DNA of 64,000 bases, taken from contig CBDHYJ010000045.1 in NCBI GenBank assembly GCA_965275905.1, positions 3,871 through 67,870 on the forward strand, given 5' to 3'. Position 1 is the first letter of the stretch; every line of letters begins with the position of its first letter. A program made the translations under genes and the position numbers. The notes under the pieces were generated by a model that did no database searches, was not told the DNA's origin, and was given only the letters and a program-made list of their open reading frames with translations. Below, in pieces: positions 8,334-16,877 of the stretch. Source of the stretch: CBDAQD01 sp965275905. GTDB taxonomy: Bacteria; Pseudomonadota; Alphaproteobacteria; Rhizobiales; JAJFHC01.

Positions 8334-8666
8334 CTGCTCCCGGACCCGGTCGTCGAAACCAACAAGAACGCTCGATCCGGTGACGAAGACCGGCCGCTTG
8401 ATCAGCGCGGGGTGCTGCGCCATCAGCGCCACTGCACCGTTACTGTCGGCCACGGCTTTTTCCGCTTCGTCCAGGCCGCGCCAGGTCGTGCCGCGCCTGT
8501 TGAGCAGGGTTTCCCAGCCGGCGGCGTCAGCCCACGTCGCAATCTCTTCAGCACTGAGGCCGTCGGCCCTGACGTCGAGAAATCTGTGCTCAATTCCGTT
8601 GTCGTCCAGCCAGCGCCGGGCCTTGCGGCAGGTATCGCAGTTCTTGAGGCCGTAAACCGTAAGCAT
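8319..8666 (-). CDS. ArsC/Spx-family protein (YffB-like)
   Basis: A 115-residue thioredoxin-fold protein of the ArsC/Spx superfamily. C10 and C13 form a CDTC motif at the usual place, followed by IEHRFLDVRADGLS and the late LIKRPVFVTG segment with its conserved arginine before Pro. True arsenate reductases and YffB-type proteins of unknown activity share these features. No ars genes are nearby, so the YffB-like group is the better guess. It reads leftwards ahead of the CobW-type gene in mirrored order and overlaps the DDAH-like gene by 15 bp. Confidence 0.85.
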   Translation of the reverse strand: MLTVYGLKNCDTCRKARRWLDDNGIEHRFLDVRADGLSAEEIATWADAAGWETLLNRRGTTWRGLDEAEKAVADSNGAVALMAQHPALIKRPVFVTGSSVLVGFDDRVREQLAAG

Positions 8667-8689
8667 GTCCGGTGAATCGCTCCTTCAAA

Positions 8690-9829
8690 TCAAGATCCGG
8701 TCAGACCGCGGTCGGGATTGAGAGACAGCGTCGTGTCCTCCTTGAATGCCGCGGCCGTACTTTCCGCCGTTCTGGTCTCGGCGAATGCCTTGACCAGCCC
8801 CTCCAGATGCGATTGGGGGATGTCGCGCGTGATGAACACGATCCGCGTCCGACGGTCGTCGTCGGGCCAGCTGTCCAGTCTCACTGGCGGGTGGAACACA
8901 TGTTGAACCGCATGGACCACGACCGGGCGATCCGGCTCGTCCTCCAGCTTGACGATGCCCTTCATCCGCAGCATGTCCGCGCCGAAATTGGCACGCAGCA
9001 GTTCCATGAAGAGATTGAACGAACCGACATGCATGGCGCCATCATTCACCACGCAAAAGGCCGAGATGTGGTCGTCATGCCGGTTGACGTCATGGTGATG
9101 GTGGTGGTCGTGATGCTCGGCGTCCGCCGCATAGGCTTCTTCATTGAGCCATCGTGCAACGTCGGGCGATTTCTTCGCCGGATCCCAGAGGCCGGCATCG
9201 AACAGGACACTGGCCTCCGCTTCGCCTTTCGCTGACTCCAGCACGGCCGCCGCCGGATTCAGGGCGGCGAGCCTTGCCTTCAGGCGGGCAATGGTCTCGG
9301 GATCGCCGTCCGGCATGTCCGTCTTGCTGAGGACGAGCCTGTCTGCGACCGCTGCCTGCTTGACCGATTCCACATGTGCATCGAGCGTCGCCAGGCCGTT
9401 GATCGCATCGACGACCGTCACGATGCTGTCCAGTCTGTATCGCAGGACGAGATAGGGATGGCTCATCACAGTGTGAAGGATCGGCGCCGGATCAGCCAGG
9501 CCCGTCGTCTCGATCACGATCCGGTCGAACGGCTTGATCGCACCGTCATCGCGCCGCTGCAGCAGATCCTCAAGCGTGCTGATCAGATCGCCGCGGATCG
9601 TGCAGCAGAGACAACCGCTCGACAGTTCCATGATGTCTTCATCCGCCGTCTCGACCAGCAGGTGATCGAGGCCCACTTCGCCGAATTCGTTAATGATGAC
9701 GGCAGCATCCGCCATTGCCGGATCGGCCAGCAGCCTGTTGAGCAGCGTTGTTTTGCCGCTGCCCAGAAAGCCGGTCAAGACCGACACCGGGATCGGAACT
9801 GGTATTTCCTGCTCAGCGACTTGGGTCAT
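8690..9829 (-). CDS. CobW/COG0523-family GTPase (metallochaperone)
   Basis: A 379-residue G3E GTPase. Family members insert or traffic metals (Zn, Co, Fe) using GTP. Motifs: Walker A GFLGSGKTTLLNRL, NEFGEVGLDH, the metal-binding SSGCLCCT, TTGLADPAP and LSKTD. A histidine-rich stretch, HHDHHHHHD, separates the GTPase and C-terminal CobW_C domains. The ATG at 9829 follows AAGGAG by nine bases. The start overlaps the EamA gene end by 17 bp, so the two are likely coupled. The metal and the client protein are not evident. Confidence 0.9.
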   Translation of the reverse strand: MTQVAEQEIPVPIPVSVLTGFLGSGKTTLLNRLLADPAMADAAVIINEFGEVGLDHLLVETADEDIMELSSGCLCCTIRGDLISTLEDLLQRRDDGAIKPFDRIVIETTGLADPAPILHTVMSHPYLVLRYRLDSIVTVVDAINGLATLDAHVESVKQAAVADRLVLSKTDMPDGDPETIARLKARLAALNPAAAVLESAKGEAEASVLFDAGLWDPAKKSPDVARWLNEEAYAADAEHHDHHHHHDVNRHDDHISAFCVVNDGAMHVGSFNLFMELLRANFGADMLRMKGIVKLEDEPDRPVVVHAVQHVFHPPVRLDSWPDDDRRTRIVFITRDIPQSHLEGLVKAFAETRTAESTAAAFKEDTTLSLNPDRGLTGS

Positions 9830-10751
9830 CTTCAATTACTCCTTCGGCACTGGCATCGCCGGTCGCGATCCTGCCCGAGAGCACGAGTGCGCCGACGACG
9901 ACAGCCGCACCGAGATACTGGTTGGCGGACAGCCGTTCCCCCACCAGTATGCCCGCGGCGGCGATCGTGACAACAGGTTCGATGTTGTAGAACGGCGTCA
10001 GGCGCGACACCGGCGCGAACCGAACCGCGTTGAACATGCCAAGATAACCACAGACATAGAGCAGACCGAGGCCGATCAACGGCAAGATCGCGGCGTCCAC
10101 CGCAGGACGGGATGACGGGTCGAGCCATGCGCCCCCGCGCCCGAAGTGCCACGCCACGGCAAGCATGACGGGCATGCCGACAACATGTATGAGGAACGCG
10201 CTGGCGGTCTCGTCGACCGTACCCGAAAGACGCCTTGCGCAGAAGAAAATGGTGGTCGCCGAACACACCGCACCAACGGCGAGAGCGATGCCGCGCCAGT
10301 CCAGCGTCCCGAGAGACGGGCCGATCGAAATGACGACGCCTGCAAACGCGAGCAGCGCAACGCACAGCCTGGCGGCTCCGATGCGATCACCCTCCAGCAA
10401 GGGAGAAAGCAGCAGGACCACCAGTGGAAACGTGTAGAGGATCGTCACCGACAGGCCGACGGGAATGAACGCCACAGATGACAGATAGCAGAGGCTCATG
10501 GAAACGGTGGCCATCGTTATCCCGGCAAAGGGCAGCCCCTTGCCGCGCCCCACCTTGATCGGCTTGCGCAAAGCAGCGATGGCAATGCCGGTTATCAGGA
10601 TCAGTGCCGCCGAACGGGCAAACACGGATTCCACTGGAACGATCCCGAGCCGGTCGAGGTAGGCCGTCAGTGGCGGGTTGAGCCCGAAACTCGATGCCGA
10701 GAACAACGCAAGCCCGATACCGGTTGCAAGCGGACGGGTATTTTCGGTCAT
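9813..10751 (-). CDS. EamA/DMT-family inner-membrane transporter
   Basis: A 312-residue protein with ten hydrophobic segments arranged as two EamA repeats, the architecture of drug/metabolite exporters such as RhaT- and YddG-like proteins. The second repeat ends with the typical LVGERLSANQYLGAAVVVGALVL. The C-terminus is a short acidic cytoplasmic tail. It precedes and overlaps the CobW-type gene. The substrate is unknown. Confidence 0.88.
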   Translation of the reverse strand: MTENTRPLATGIGLALFSASSFGLNPPLTAYLDRLGIVPVESVFARSAALILITGIAIAALRKPIKVGRGKGLPFAGITMATVSMSLCYLSSVAFIPVGLSVTILYTFPLVVLLLSPLLEGDRIGAARLCVALLAFAGVVISIGPSLGTLDWRGIALAVGAVCSATTIFFCARRLSGTVDETASAFLIHVVGMPVMLAVAWHFGRGGAWLDPSSRPAVDAAILPLIGLGLLYVCGYLGMFNAVRFAPVSRLTPFYNIEPVVTIAAAGILVGERLSANQYLGAAVVVGALVLSGRIATGDASAEGVIEDDPSR

Positions 10752-10799
10752 GTCATGAGTTGAACAGCGCGCGGTCGCCCTGTCTATGCCGCGACGCCG

Positions 10800-12221
10800 T
10801 CAGTTCTGTTGTGACGAGAAATTCTGCGTGGCGCTGACCTGCTTCTTTTTTCTCGGCTTTTTCTTCTTTCTCGTGGTCGCCTTCTTTTTTCTGGTCTTCT
10901 TTTTGACAGCCTTCTTCTTTTTCCGGCTCTTCTTTTTGACGGCCTTCTTGCGCTTGCCCTTCTTCTTGACGGCCTTCTTTTTCTTCTTCTTTTTGGCCTT
11001 CTGGGCCGCTTTCCGCTTCCTCTCCTGCTCGGCAAGCACGGCCGGCGGCGGCTTGAACGCGTCCGGCGAGAACAGCGTGCAAGACGTGTTCTGCTTCTTC
11101 AGGTGGTCGCAGACATGCTGGGCCTGTTCCTGATCGAAGCCGGACATCACCGCTGCAAGACGGCCACCGGCCCGGTAGTCCTTCACAACGGACCCCCGTC
11201 CCGCATAGACCACATTGCGCAGTGCCAGCAGATTCTCGCTCATGACCTGATAGGCCGCTTTCGCGTTCGGGAACCGCCCGAAGTCGACGCCCCAGCCGCG
11301 AACCTGCCAGTAGCCAGCGACACGCACCGGCGCGCGCTTCTTGCAGACCACGGGTTGCATGTTCTTCGGCGTCCGCTGGAAGAACCCGCCGTTCGAGAAC
11401 TGGCCGACCGTCTTGCCTTCCTTGCCGTTCTTGGCAAATCCGCCCTCAAGCGAGTCCTTTGCCAGTTTCATCCTGCTCCAGCCGGATTGCGAGCCAAGGA
11501 TCACGGCGACCAGCCGCCGTCCATTGCGGGTCGCCGACGCCACCAGATTGTATCCCGACGCACAGATGAAGCCGGTTTTCATGCCGTCGGCATCCTGCAT
11601 GTGCTTGAGCAGGCTGTTGCGGGCGCGGAAGTTGCGCCTGCCGATCTTGACCGACTGCATCTTGAAGTAACGGGCATACTCCGGGAACTGGTCGATGATC
11701 GCCTGCGCCAACAGGCCCATGTCCCTGGCCGTCGTCACCTGCCTCGGGTCGGGCAGTCCGTGCGGATTGGCGAAATACGTTCCGGACATGCCCAGGCGCC
11801 GTGCCCACGCGTTCATCAGCTTGACGAAGCGCTCTTCGGATCCCGCAACCGCTTCCCCGAGCGTAACAGCGAGATCGTTGGCCGAGCGCACGATCACCGC
11901 CTCCAACGCCTTGTTGACGGAGATTTTCGAGCCGACAGGCAACCCGATCTTGCTGGGCGGCTGCGACGCGGCGTTGCGGGTAACCTCGATCTTTGTATCC
12001 AGGGTCAGCTTGCCGTCACGGATCGCATGAAACGTGAGGAAGGATGTCATCAGCTTGGTCAGTGATGCCGGATACCAGGGCGCCCCGGCCTGTTCCGCAT
12101 GAACGACCTCACCGGTCTCCGCATCGAATACCAGCAAGGGCGCGGCAACAGCGGTTACCGGACGCAATGCCGCCAGCGCAACTGCACTCGCCAGTATCAC
12201 CAGTAACCTGAAACGCAACAT
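10800..12221 (-). CDS. D-alanyl-D-alanine carboxypeptidase (PBP5/DacF type) with SPOR-like domain and long lysine-rich tail
   Basis: This periplasmic enzyme would trim the terminal D-Ala from peptidoglycan stem peptides. From the ATG at 12221 it has 473 residues: a signal peptide (MLRFRLLVILASAVALAALR), the penicillin-binding core with SLTK (S53, K56), SAN (113-115) and KTG (215-217), then a region near residues 310-395 that resembles a SPOR domain (YWQVRGWGVDFGRFPNAKAA). The last about 65 residues are almost wholly Lys/Arg/Ala repeats, visible in the DNA as a CTT/TTC-rich tract at 10850-11000. Such tails occur in some alphaproteobacterial homologues and could bind anionic wall polymer or DNA; that is inference. 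Confidence 0.9.
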   Translation of the reverse strand: MLRFRLLVILASAVALAALRPVTAVAAPLLVFDAETGEVVHAEQAGAPWYPASLTKLMTSFLTFHAIRDGKLTLDTKIEVTRNAASQPPSKIGLPVGSKISVNKALEAVIVRSANDLAVTLGEAVAGSEERFVKLMNAWARRLGMSGTYFANPHGLPDPRQVTTARDMGLLAQAIIDQFPEYARYFKMQSVKIGRRNFRARNSLLKHMQDADGMKTGFICASGYNLVASATRNGRRLVAVILGSQSGWSRMKLAKDSLEGGFAKNGKEGKTVGQFSNGGFFQRTPKNMQPVVCKKRAPVRVAGYWQVRGWGVDFGRFPNAKAAYQVMSENLLALRNVVYAGRGSVVKDYRAGGRLAAVMSGFDQEQAQHVCDHLKKQNTSCTLFSPDAFKPPPAVLAEQERKRKAAQKAKKKKKKKAVKKKGKRKKAVKKKSRKKKKAVKKKTRKKKATTRKKKKPRKKKQVSATQNFSSQQN

Positions 12222-12349
12222 CCGCGACCCCGCTGAATCAACTTCCAGTATGATCTGGACGCCACCAAAGGGGAACCCTCCAGTGGGAGATTGGCACAGA
12301 GTTTTTTTGTCACGGGTTAACCGGCGCCGAAAACGGCGATAATGCAGGC

Positions 12350-13150
12350 ATGCGAGCAGCGCTTTCGATGTACGACCTTCCCGAGGTCGCGCACAATAAT
12401 GACGAATTGTGGCGGACAATGGCCGGTGAATTGTCATGCGCCGGTTTTGACAACGTGCCTGATTCGCTCGACAGGGAAACGGCAACCGTGGAGCTCTGGG
12501 TCGCCGAAGACCTCCTGATCTCGCAGACCTGCGGCTATCCCCTTACGCACGCCCTTGCCGGCAGAGTGAGGGTCGTGGCGACCCCCTGTTACGACGCGCC
12601 GGGCTGCGATGGCCCGAACTATTGCAGCATCGTGATGTCCCGGACCGACGGCCCACACTCCATCGACCAGTTGCGCGGCTGCCGCGCCGCGTACAACAGC
12701 ACGGATTCCCAGTCCGGCTATGCAGCGTTCCGGGCGTTGATCGCACCCCACGCCAACGGCGGCCGGGTATTCTCCGCGACGGTCGAGACCGGCAGCCACG
12801 CTGCTTCGTTGCAGGCCGTTCAGGCGGGACGTGCCGACGTATGCGCCATTGATGCCGTAACACTCGAATTGCTGCGCCGGCACCGCCCGGGCGCCGTACA
12901 GGGCCTGACAGAAATTGCCCGCACGCCCGCGGCACCCGGCCTGCCCCTGATCACGTCGGCATCAGCCACCGATGAGACAGTCACCGCCATCCGCTCGGCA
13001 CTGAACAGGGTCATCGACCGACACGACCTTGCGGTCCACCGCAACGCCCTGCTGCTGCGGGATTTCGCGGTCCTGAACGATGATGCCTACCGGCAGATCC
13101 TCGATATGGAGCAGCACTGCCTGGACCTCGGCTATCCTCGCCTCGCCTGA
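12350..13150 (+). CDS. PhnD-like substrate-binding protein without an evident signal peptide
   Basis: A 266-residue type 2 periplasmic-binding fold of the phosphate/phosphonate (PhnD) family, seen in VWVAEDLLISQTCGYPLTH-like context, CRAAYNSTDSQSGYAAFRAL, the ETGSHAASLQAVQAGRADVCAIDAVT stretch (quoted in part) and a C-terminal helix pair. The N-terminus, MRAALSMYDLPEV, enters the first beta strand directly and no signal peptide is present. No permease or ATPase adjoins it. Such orphan proteins are often sensor-like or cytoplasmic enzymes of unknown role. It is divergent from the carboxypeptidase gene. Confidence 0.72.
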   Translation: MRAALSMYDLPEVAHNNDELWRTMAGELSCAGFDNVPDSLDRETATVELWVAEDLLISQTCGYPLTHALAGRVRVVATPCYDAPGCDGPNYCSIVMSRTDGPHSIDQLRGCRAAYNSTDSQSGYAAFRALIAPHANGGRVFSATVETGSHAASLQAVQAGRADVCAIDAVTLELLRRHRPGAVQGLTEIARTPAAPGLPLITSASATDETVTAIRSALNRVIDRHDLAVHRNALLLRDFAVLNDDAYRQILDMEQHCLDLGYPRLA

Positions 13151-13311
13151 TCCCCGGCACGGCCACGAGCAACCCAATCCGCCAAAGGCACAATGACGCT
13201 GAACCGTTTTGCCGCTATAGTTGCTGCAGGCGGCAGAACCATGGCGCGCCCGGACACAAAACTGCCGCGATGAACCAACGGGCGCAACCGGAACGTTCAG
13301 GGAGTGAAAAC

Positions 13312-13626
13312 ATGGCCATGGACCAGGACATTCACGTCACCGTCAATCTGTCCGATCTGCAGCTTTCGCCGGTGTCGGACGAGTTGATCGCGAAATACGA
13401 CATTCCGACCGAGACAGCCGGCGCCGTGATCACGTCGGATGGCGACCTTCAGGGCGGCGTCATTTCCAGGATGCAGTCCGACAGATACGAGCTTTTCGTG
13501 ACATCACCCGAAGACGTCGTCAGAGGTGTGGACAAGATGAAGGGCCTCGGCGACGACACAGCGCTCTTTCGTTTCAACAAGCGCAATGACAGCTACAGCT
13601 GGATCAAGGTACGGCTAGTCGGTTAA
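13312..13626 (+). CDS. Small PDZ-like protein, unknown function
   Basis: A 104-residue protein with no signal peptide. The ATG at 13312 was chosen for the GGAG eight bases upstream. The sequence LSPVSDELIAKYDIPTE, TAGAVITSDGDLQGGVISRM, SPEDVVRGVDKMK and TALFRFNKRNDSYSWIKVRL follows the order of strands in PDZ domains of DegP-type proteases (carboxylate loop, GVVVT-like strand, final strand pair), but with no protease attached. The fold call rests on pattern only. Confidence 0.5.
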   Translation: MAMDQDIHVTVNLSDLQLSPVSDELIAKYDIPTETAGAVITSDGDLQGGVISRMQSDRYELFVTSPEDVVRGVDKMKGLGDDTALFRFNKRNDSYSWIKVRLVG

Positions 13627-14037
13627 CCGCCGTCGCACCGAATGATAAGTTCAATATACAAAACATGATTTTCACTATAACGTACGACCGGGCAAAGGAT
13701 TGGGAGTAAGACCATTCTGCCCAAAAAGGTCGCTTCCGGCGCATGGGCGAAATGCACTAGCGCTGTAGAGTGGAAGCGGTGAGAAAGACAAAAGCGGGAA
13801 ACGCAACGGTGAGTGCAAGGGGAGACGTTTATTCTGGCGTATTTTGCGCAGCCTTCGGGTCGTGCGCCGTTGGGCCGCTATTCTCATTCAAAACTGGTGT
13901 CGGCACTCCGCTTGCCGGCAGCAAATTCATCGCCCTTGGGTCATCGCATGCCATCGTGCCGGGCGCGACGGTTGTGCGGCGGCTGAGCGGGCTATGAACT
14001 CACGACGACTGTCTGTGTCACATTGGGAGCAATAAAC
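13627..14037. other. Gene-free stretch before the peptide transporter
   Basis: About 410 bp without a convincing gene. It presumably holds the promoter of the ABC operon. AGTTCAATATACAAAACA at 13648-13665 partly matches the XRE-type operator at 26793-26814 (left half good, right half poor). Confidence 0.5.
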
Positions 14038-15798
14038 ATGTCAGACAAGAAACACTTACTGAATAGGGACAAGCGGAGGTACATGCTGCCTTCCGAACGG
14101 GCTTGGGGGGCTGAAACGCACGTCTATCTTCCTGAGTTGTGCGACCAGCTCAACGTCGGCAAGATCCAGCGCCGCGACTTCCTTCGCCAGGCCTGCCTGC
14201 TCGGCATGACCGCAACCACCGCCTACGCTATGGCTGACGTCCTGACCGGTGAGACCTCGCTCGTTCCGCCGGCATTGGCGCAGACGCCGAAGCCGGGCGG
14301 CACCCTGCGGGTATCCATGCGCGTTCAGGAAATGACCGACCCGGCAAGCTTTGACTGGGTGGAAAAGTCAAACGTGGCCCGTTTCATCGTCGAGCATCTG
14401 ACGCGCACGAAGTCTGACAACGTGACCGTGCCCTATCTCGCCGAAAAGTGGGAAGCCTCCGACGACCTGAAGACCTGGGTCTTCAGCCTGCGCAAGGGCA
14501 TCAAGTGGTCGAACGGCGACGACTTCACGTCCGCTGACGTGGCGCACACCGTCAACCGCTGGCTCGATCCGGCAACCGGTTCTTCGAACCTCGGCCTGTT
14601 CGACGCCATGGTCGAGCAGTACGACACCGGCGAAAAGGACAAGGATGGCAAGCCGAAGATGGCCAAGCGCGGCATCAAGGGCGCCGTCGAAGTCATCGAC
14701 GATCACACCATCAAGTTCAACCTGAAACAGGCTGCCCTGGCCATTCCGGAGAACTTCTACAACTATCCGACGGCCATCGTTCACAAGGGCTTTGGCAAGG
14801 ACTACGACGCTGATCTGTCGAAGAACCCGATCGGTACGGGTCCGTTCAAGCTGGTCGACTTCGGCGTCGGCGAGAAGGCTATCCTCAAGAAGGATCGCGA
14901 CTGGTGGGCCGGAGCGTTCCACCTCGACGAGATCCATTACTTCGACCACGGTGAAGACACCAACGCCTGGGTCGCGGCCCTCGCGTCCAAGCAGGTCGAC
15001 ATGGTCTACCGTCTGCCGGTTGAAGCCATCGATACGGTCAAGCGGGTTCCCGGTCTTGAGCTGGCACCGCAGACCACGGCCCAGACCGCAGTCATGCGCT
15101 TCCGCGTCACCGAGAAGCCCTTCGACAACAAGAAGGTGCGCCAGGCGATCGCGGCCTGCATGGATCACGAGGAGATCAACAAGGTCGCGTTCCGCGGTCT
15201 TGGTGTGGCGGCAGAAAACCACCACGTCTGCCCGATCCATCCGGAGTATGCCAAGCTTCCGGCGCTTAAGCGCGATCCGGAGAAGGCAAAGGCCCTTCTC
15301 AAGGAAGCCGGCATCGAAGGCGGTCTTACCGTGGAAATCGCCAATGGCGACACGGAAGGTCCGTGGATGACGGCAGCATGCTCGACCTTCAAGAAGCAGG
15401 CCGAAGCCGCAGGCATCACCATCAACATCAACAAGATGCCCGCCAACCAGTACTGGGAAGTCTGGGACAAGGCGCCATGGGGTTACACGGCCTGGACGCA
15501 CCGTCCGCTCGGAACCATGGTTCTGTCCTTGGCTTACCGTGCCGGCGTTCCGTGGAACGAGGCCGCCTACGACAATCCGGAGTTCGACAAGGCGCTTAAC
15601 GCGGCCGAAGCCGAACTGGACGTCAACGAGCGCAAGAAGAAGATGGAAGTCTGCCAGCAGATTCTGCAGGACGACGCCATCATTCCTCAGCCGTTCTGGC
15701 GCACTGTCAACAAGGCAGTCAGCACACGCGTCAAGGGTCACGTGACGCACCCGACGCTGTATCACCAGTTCCACAACGTGTGGCTGGACGACGCATAA
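14038..15798 (+). CDS. Peptide/nickel-type ABC transporter, substrate-binding protein (SBP family 5)
   Basis: A 586-residue family 5 extracellular binding protein. The unusually long N-terminus holds a twin-arginine signal at about residues 46-80 (KIQRRDFLRQACLLGM, ending PPALAQ), so export by Tat is likely. The mature protein starts with TPKPGGTLRVSMRVQEMTDP and carries the family pattern KWEASDDLKTWVFSLRKGIKWSNGDDFTSADV (quoted in part). GGGAGC lies seven bases before the ATG. It heads an operon with two permeases and a double ATPase. Family members bind oligopeptides, dipeptides, opines or other solutes; the ligand is unknown. Confidence 0.92.
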   Translation: MSDKKHLLNRDKRRYMLPSERAWGAETHVYLPELCDQLNVGKIQRRDFLRQACLLGMTATTAYAMADVLTGETSLVPPALAQTPKPGGTLRVSMRVQEMTDPASFDWVEKSNVARFIVEHLTRTKSDNVTVPYLAEKWEASDDLKTWVFSLRKGIKWSNGDDFTSADVAHTVNRWLDPATGSSNLGLFDAMVEQYDTGEKDKDGKPKMAKRGIKGAVEVIDDHTIKFNLKQAALAIPENFYNYPTAIVHKGFGKDYDADLSKNPIGTGPFKLVDFGVGEKAILKKDRDWWAGAFHLDEIHYFDHGEDTNAWVAALASKQVDMVYRLPVEAIDTVKRVPGLELAPQTTAQTAVMRFRVTEKPFDNKKVRQAIAACMDHEEINKVAFRGLGVAAENHHVCPIHPEYAKLPALKRDPEKAKALLKEAGIEGGLTVEIANGDTEGPWMTAACSTFKKQAEAAGITININKMPANQYWEVWDKAPWGYTAWTHRPLGTMVLSLAYRAGVPWNEAAYDNPEFDKALNAAEAELDVNERKKKMEVCQQILQDDAIIPQPFWRTVNKAVSTRVKGHVTHPTLYHQFHNVWLDDA

Positions 15799-15805
15799 CA
15801 CTCTC

Positions 15806-15842
15806 GCCGGGCGGGGCTCGAACAAAGCCCCGCCCGGCTTTC
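15806..15842 (+). terminator. Strong hairpin after the binding-protein gene (attenuator/stabiliser)
   Basis: GCCGGGCGGGGCT and AGCCCCGCCCGGC pair over 13 bp around a 7-nt loop, followed by TTTCTT. Placed between the binding-protein and permease genes, it would lower expression of the permeases relative to the binding protein, a common design. Confidence 0.7.
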
Positions 15843-15929
15843 TTCTGGATGTGCGCTTCGGCAAGGGGGTTGCCGAACAGGCGGTGACAAGGAGGCGCAC
15901 CGTATCAACAATCTGGGTGGGGAATTCAG

Positions 15930-16862
15930 ATGCTCAAATTGATCGGACGACGGCTCGGCACAATGTTGCTGATCATGCTCGTCGTCAGTGTGCTTCTCTT
16001 CCTTATGAATGAGGGCGACCCGAGGCTGGTGGCGCGCAGCGTCCTTGGCCCGTATGCACAGCCGGAACAGTTACAGGCCTGGATCGAACAGAACGGCTAC
16101 GACCGGACCATGTTCGTCCGGTACTTCGACTGGGTGTTTCGGATATTCCAGGGCGATCTGGGCGACTCGATAATCTACAAGAAGCCGGTGAACGAGATCT
16201 TCTGGGACCGCCTGGCCAACACAGGCATTCTGGCCGGCGTAACGTTCTTCCTGATGGTCGTCATCGCGCTGGTACTCGGCGTCCTGGCCGGCATGAAGGA
16301 AGGCTCGATCCGCGACCGTTTCATCTCCTTCATCTCGATCTTCACCACGTCGATCCCGGAATATGCCAGCGCCGTTATCCTGGCCGGCATCTTCGTTTTC
16401 TGGCTCGGCTGGCTGCCCGGCACGAGTTCGATGACCGGTGGCTTCAATGTCGTCGAACTGATCCTTCCGGTCATGGTGCTCACGCTCTACGGCTTCGGCT
16501 ATGTGGCGCGCATGACCCGCGCCTCCATGGCCGAGGTCATGACGTCGAACTACATCCGGACGGCGATCCTGAAGGGCATCCCGTACAAGCGTGTGATCAT
16601 GAAGCACGCGCTCAGGAACGCCCTGATCGCGCCTTTCACGGTGATCATGCTGCAGTTCAACTGGCTGCTTTCGGGTGTTGTCGTGACCGAGTTCGCCTTC
16701 GGCTACAAGGGCTTCGGAGCTCTTCTGCTGGAAGCAGCCCTTCGTCGCGACATCTTCGTCATCGAAGCCGCCGGGATCGTGGCGGTGTTCGTCGCGGTTG
16801 CCACACAGACCATTGGCGACCTCGCGTACACCTACCTTAATCCGCGCATCCGGTTCAGTTGA
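15930..16862 (+). CDS. ABC transporter permease, DppB type
   Basis: A 310-residue inner-membrane permease. It begins MLKLIGRRLGTMLLIMLVVSVLLF, has about six membrane segments, and shows the BPD_transp_1 coupling motif in YIRTAILKGIPYKRVIMKHALRNALI (quoted in part; EAA-like loop). The length and the early soluble loop with GDPRLVARSVLGPYA fit the DppB/OppB group. It is followed after 15 bp by the second permease. It forms the translocation pore with the DppC-type protein. Confidence 0.93.
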   Translation: MLKLIGRRLGTMLLIMLVVSVLLFLMNEGDPRLVARSVLGPYAQPEQLQAWIEQNGYDRTMFVRYFDWVFRIFQGDLGDSIIYKKPVNEIFWDRLANTGILAGVTFFLMVVIALVLGVLAGMKEGSIRDRFISFISIFTTSIPEYASAVILAGIFVFWLGWLPGTSSMTGGFNVVELILPVMVLTLYGFGYVARMTRASMAEVMTSNYIRTAILKGIPYKRVIMKHALRNALIAPFTVIMLQFNWLLSGVVVTEFAFGYKGFGALLLEAALRRDIFVIEAAGIVAVFVAVATQTIGDLAYTYLNPRIRFS

Positions 16863-16877
16863 TAGGGGGACGATGAA

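Noticed and set aside
12222..12485. Upstream extension of the carboxypeptidase to 12485
   Set aside because: The signal peptide starts at 12221; the extension overlaps the divergent PhnD-like gene and has no recognisable sequence.
13770..13997. A 75-codon frame in the gap before the peptide importer
   Set aside because: No ribosome site, no motif, and composition unlike neighbouring genes.
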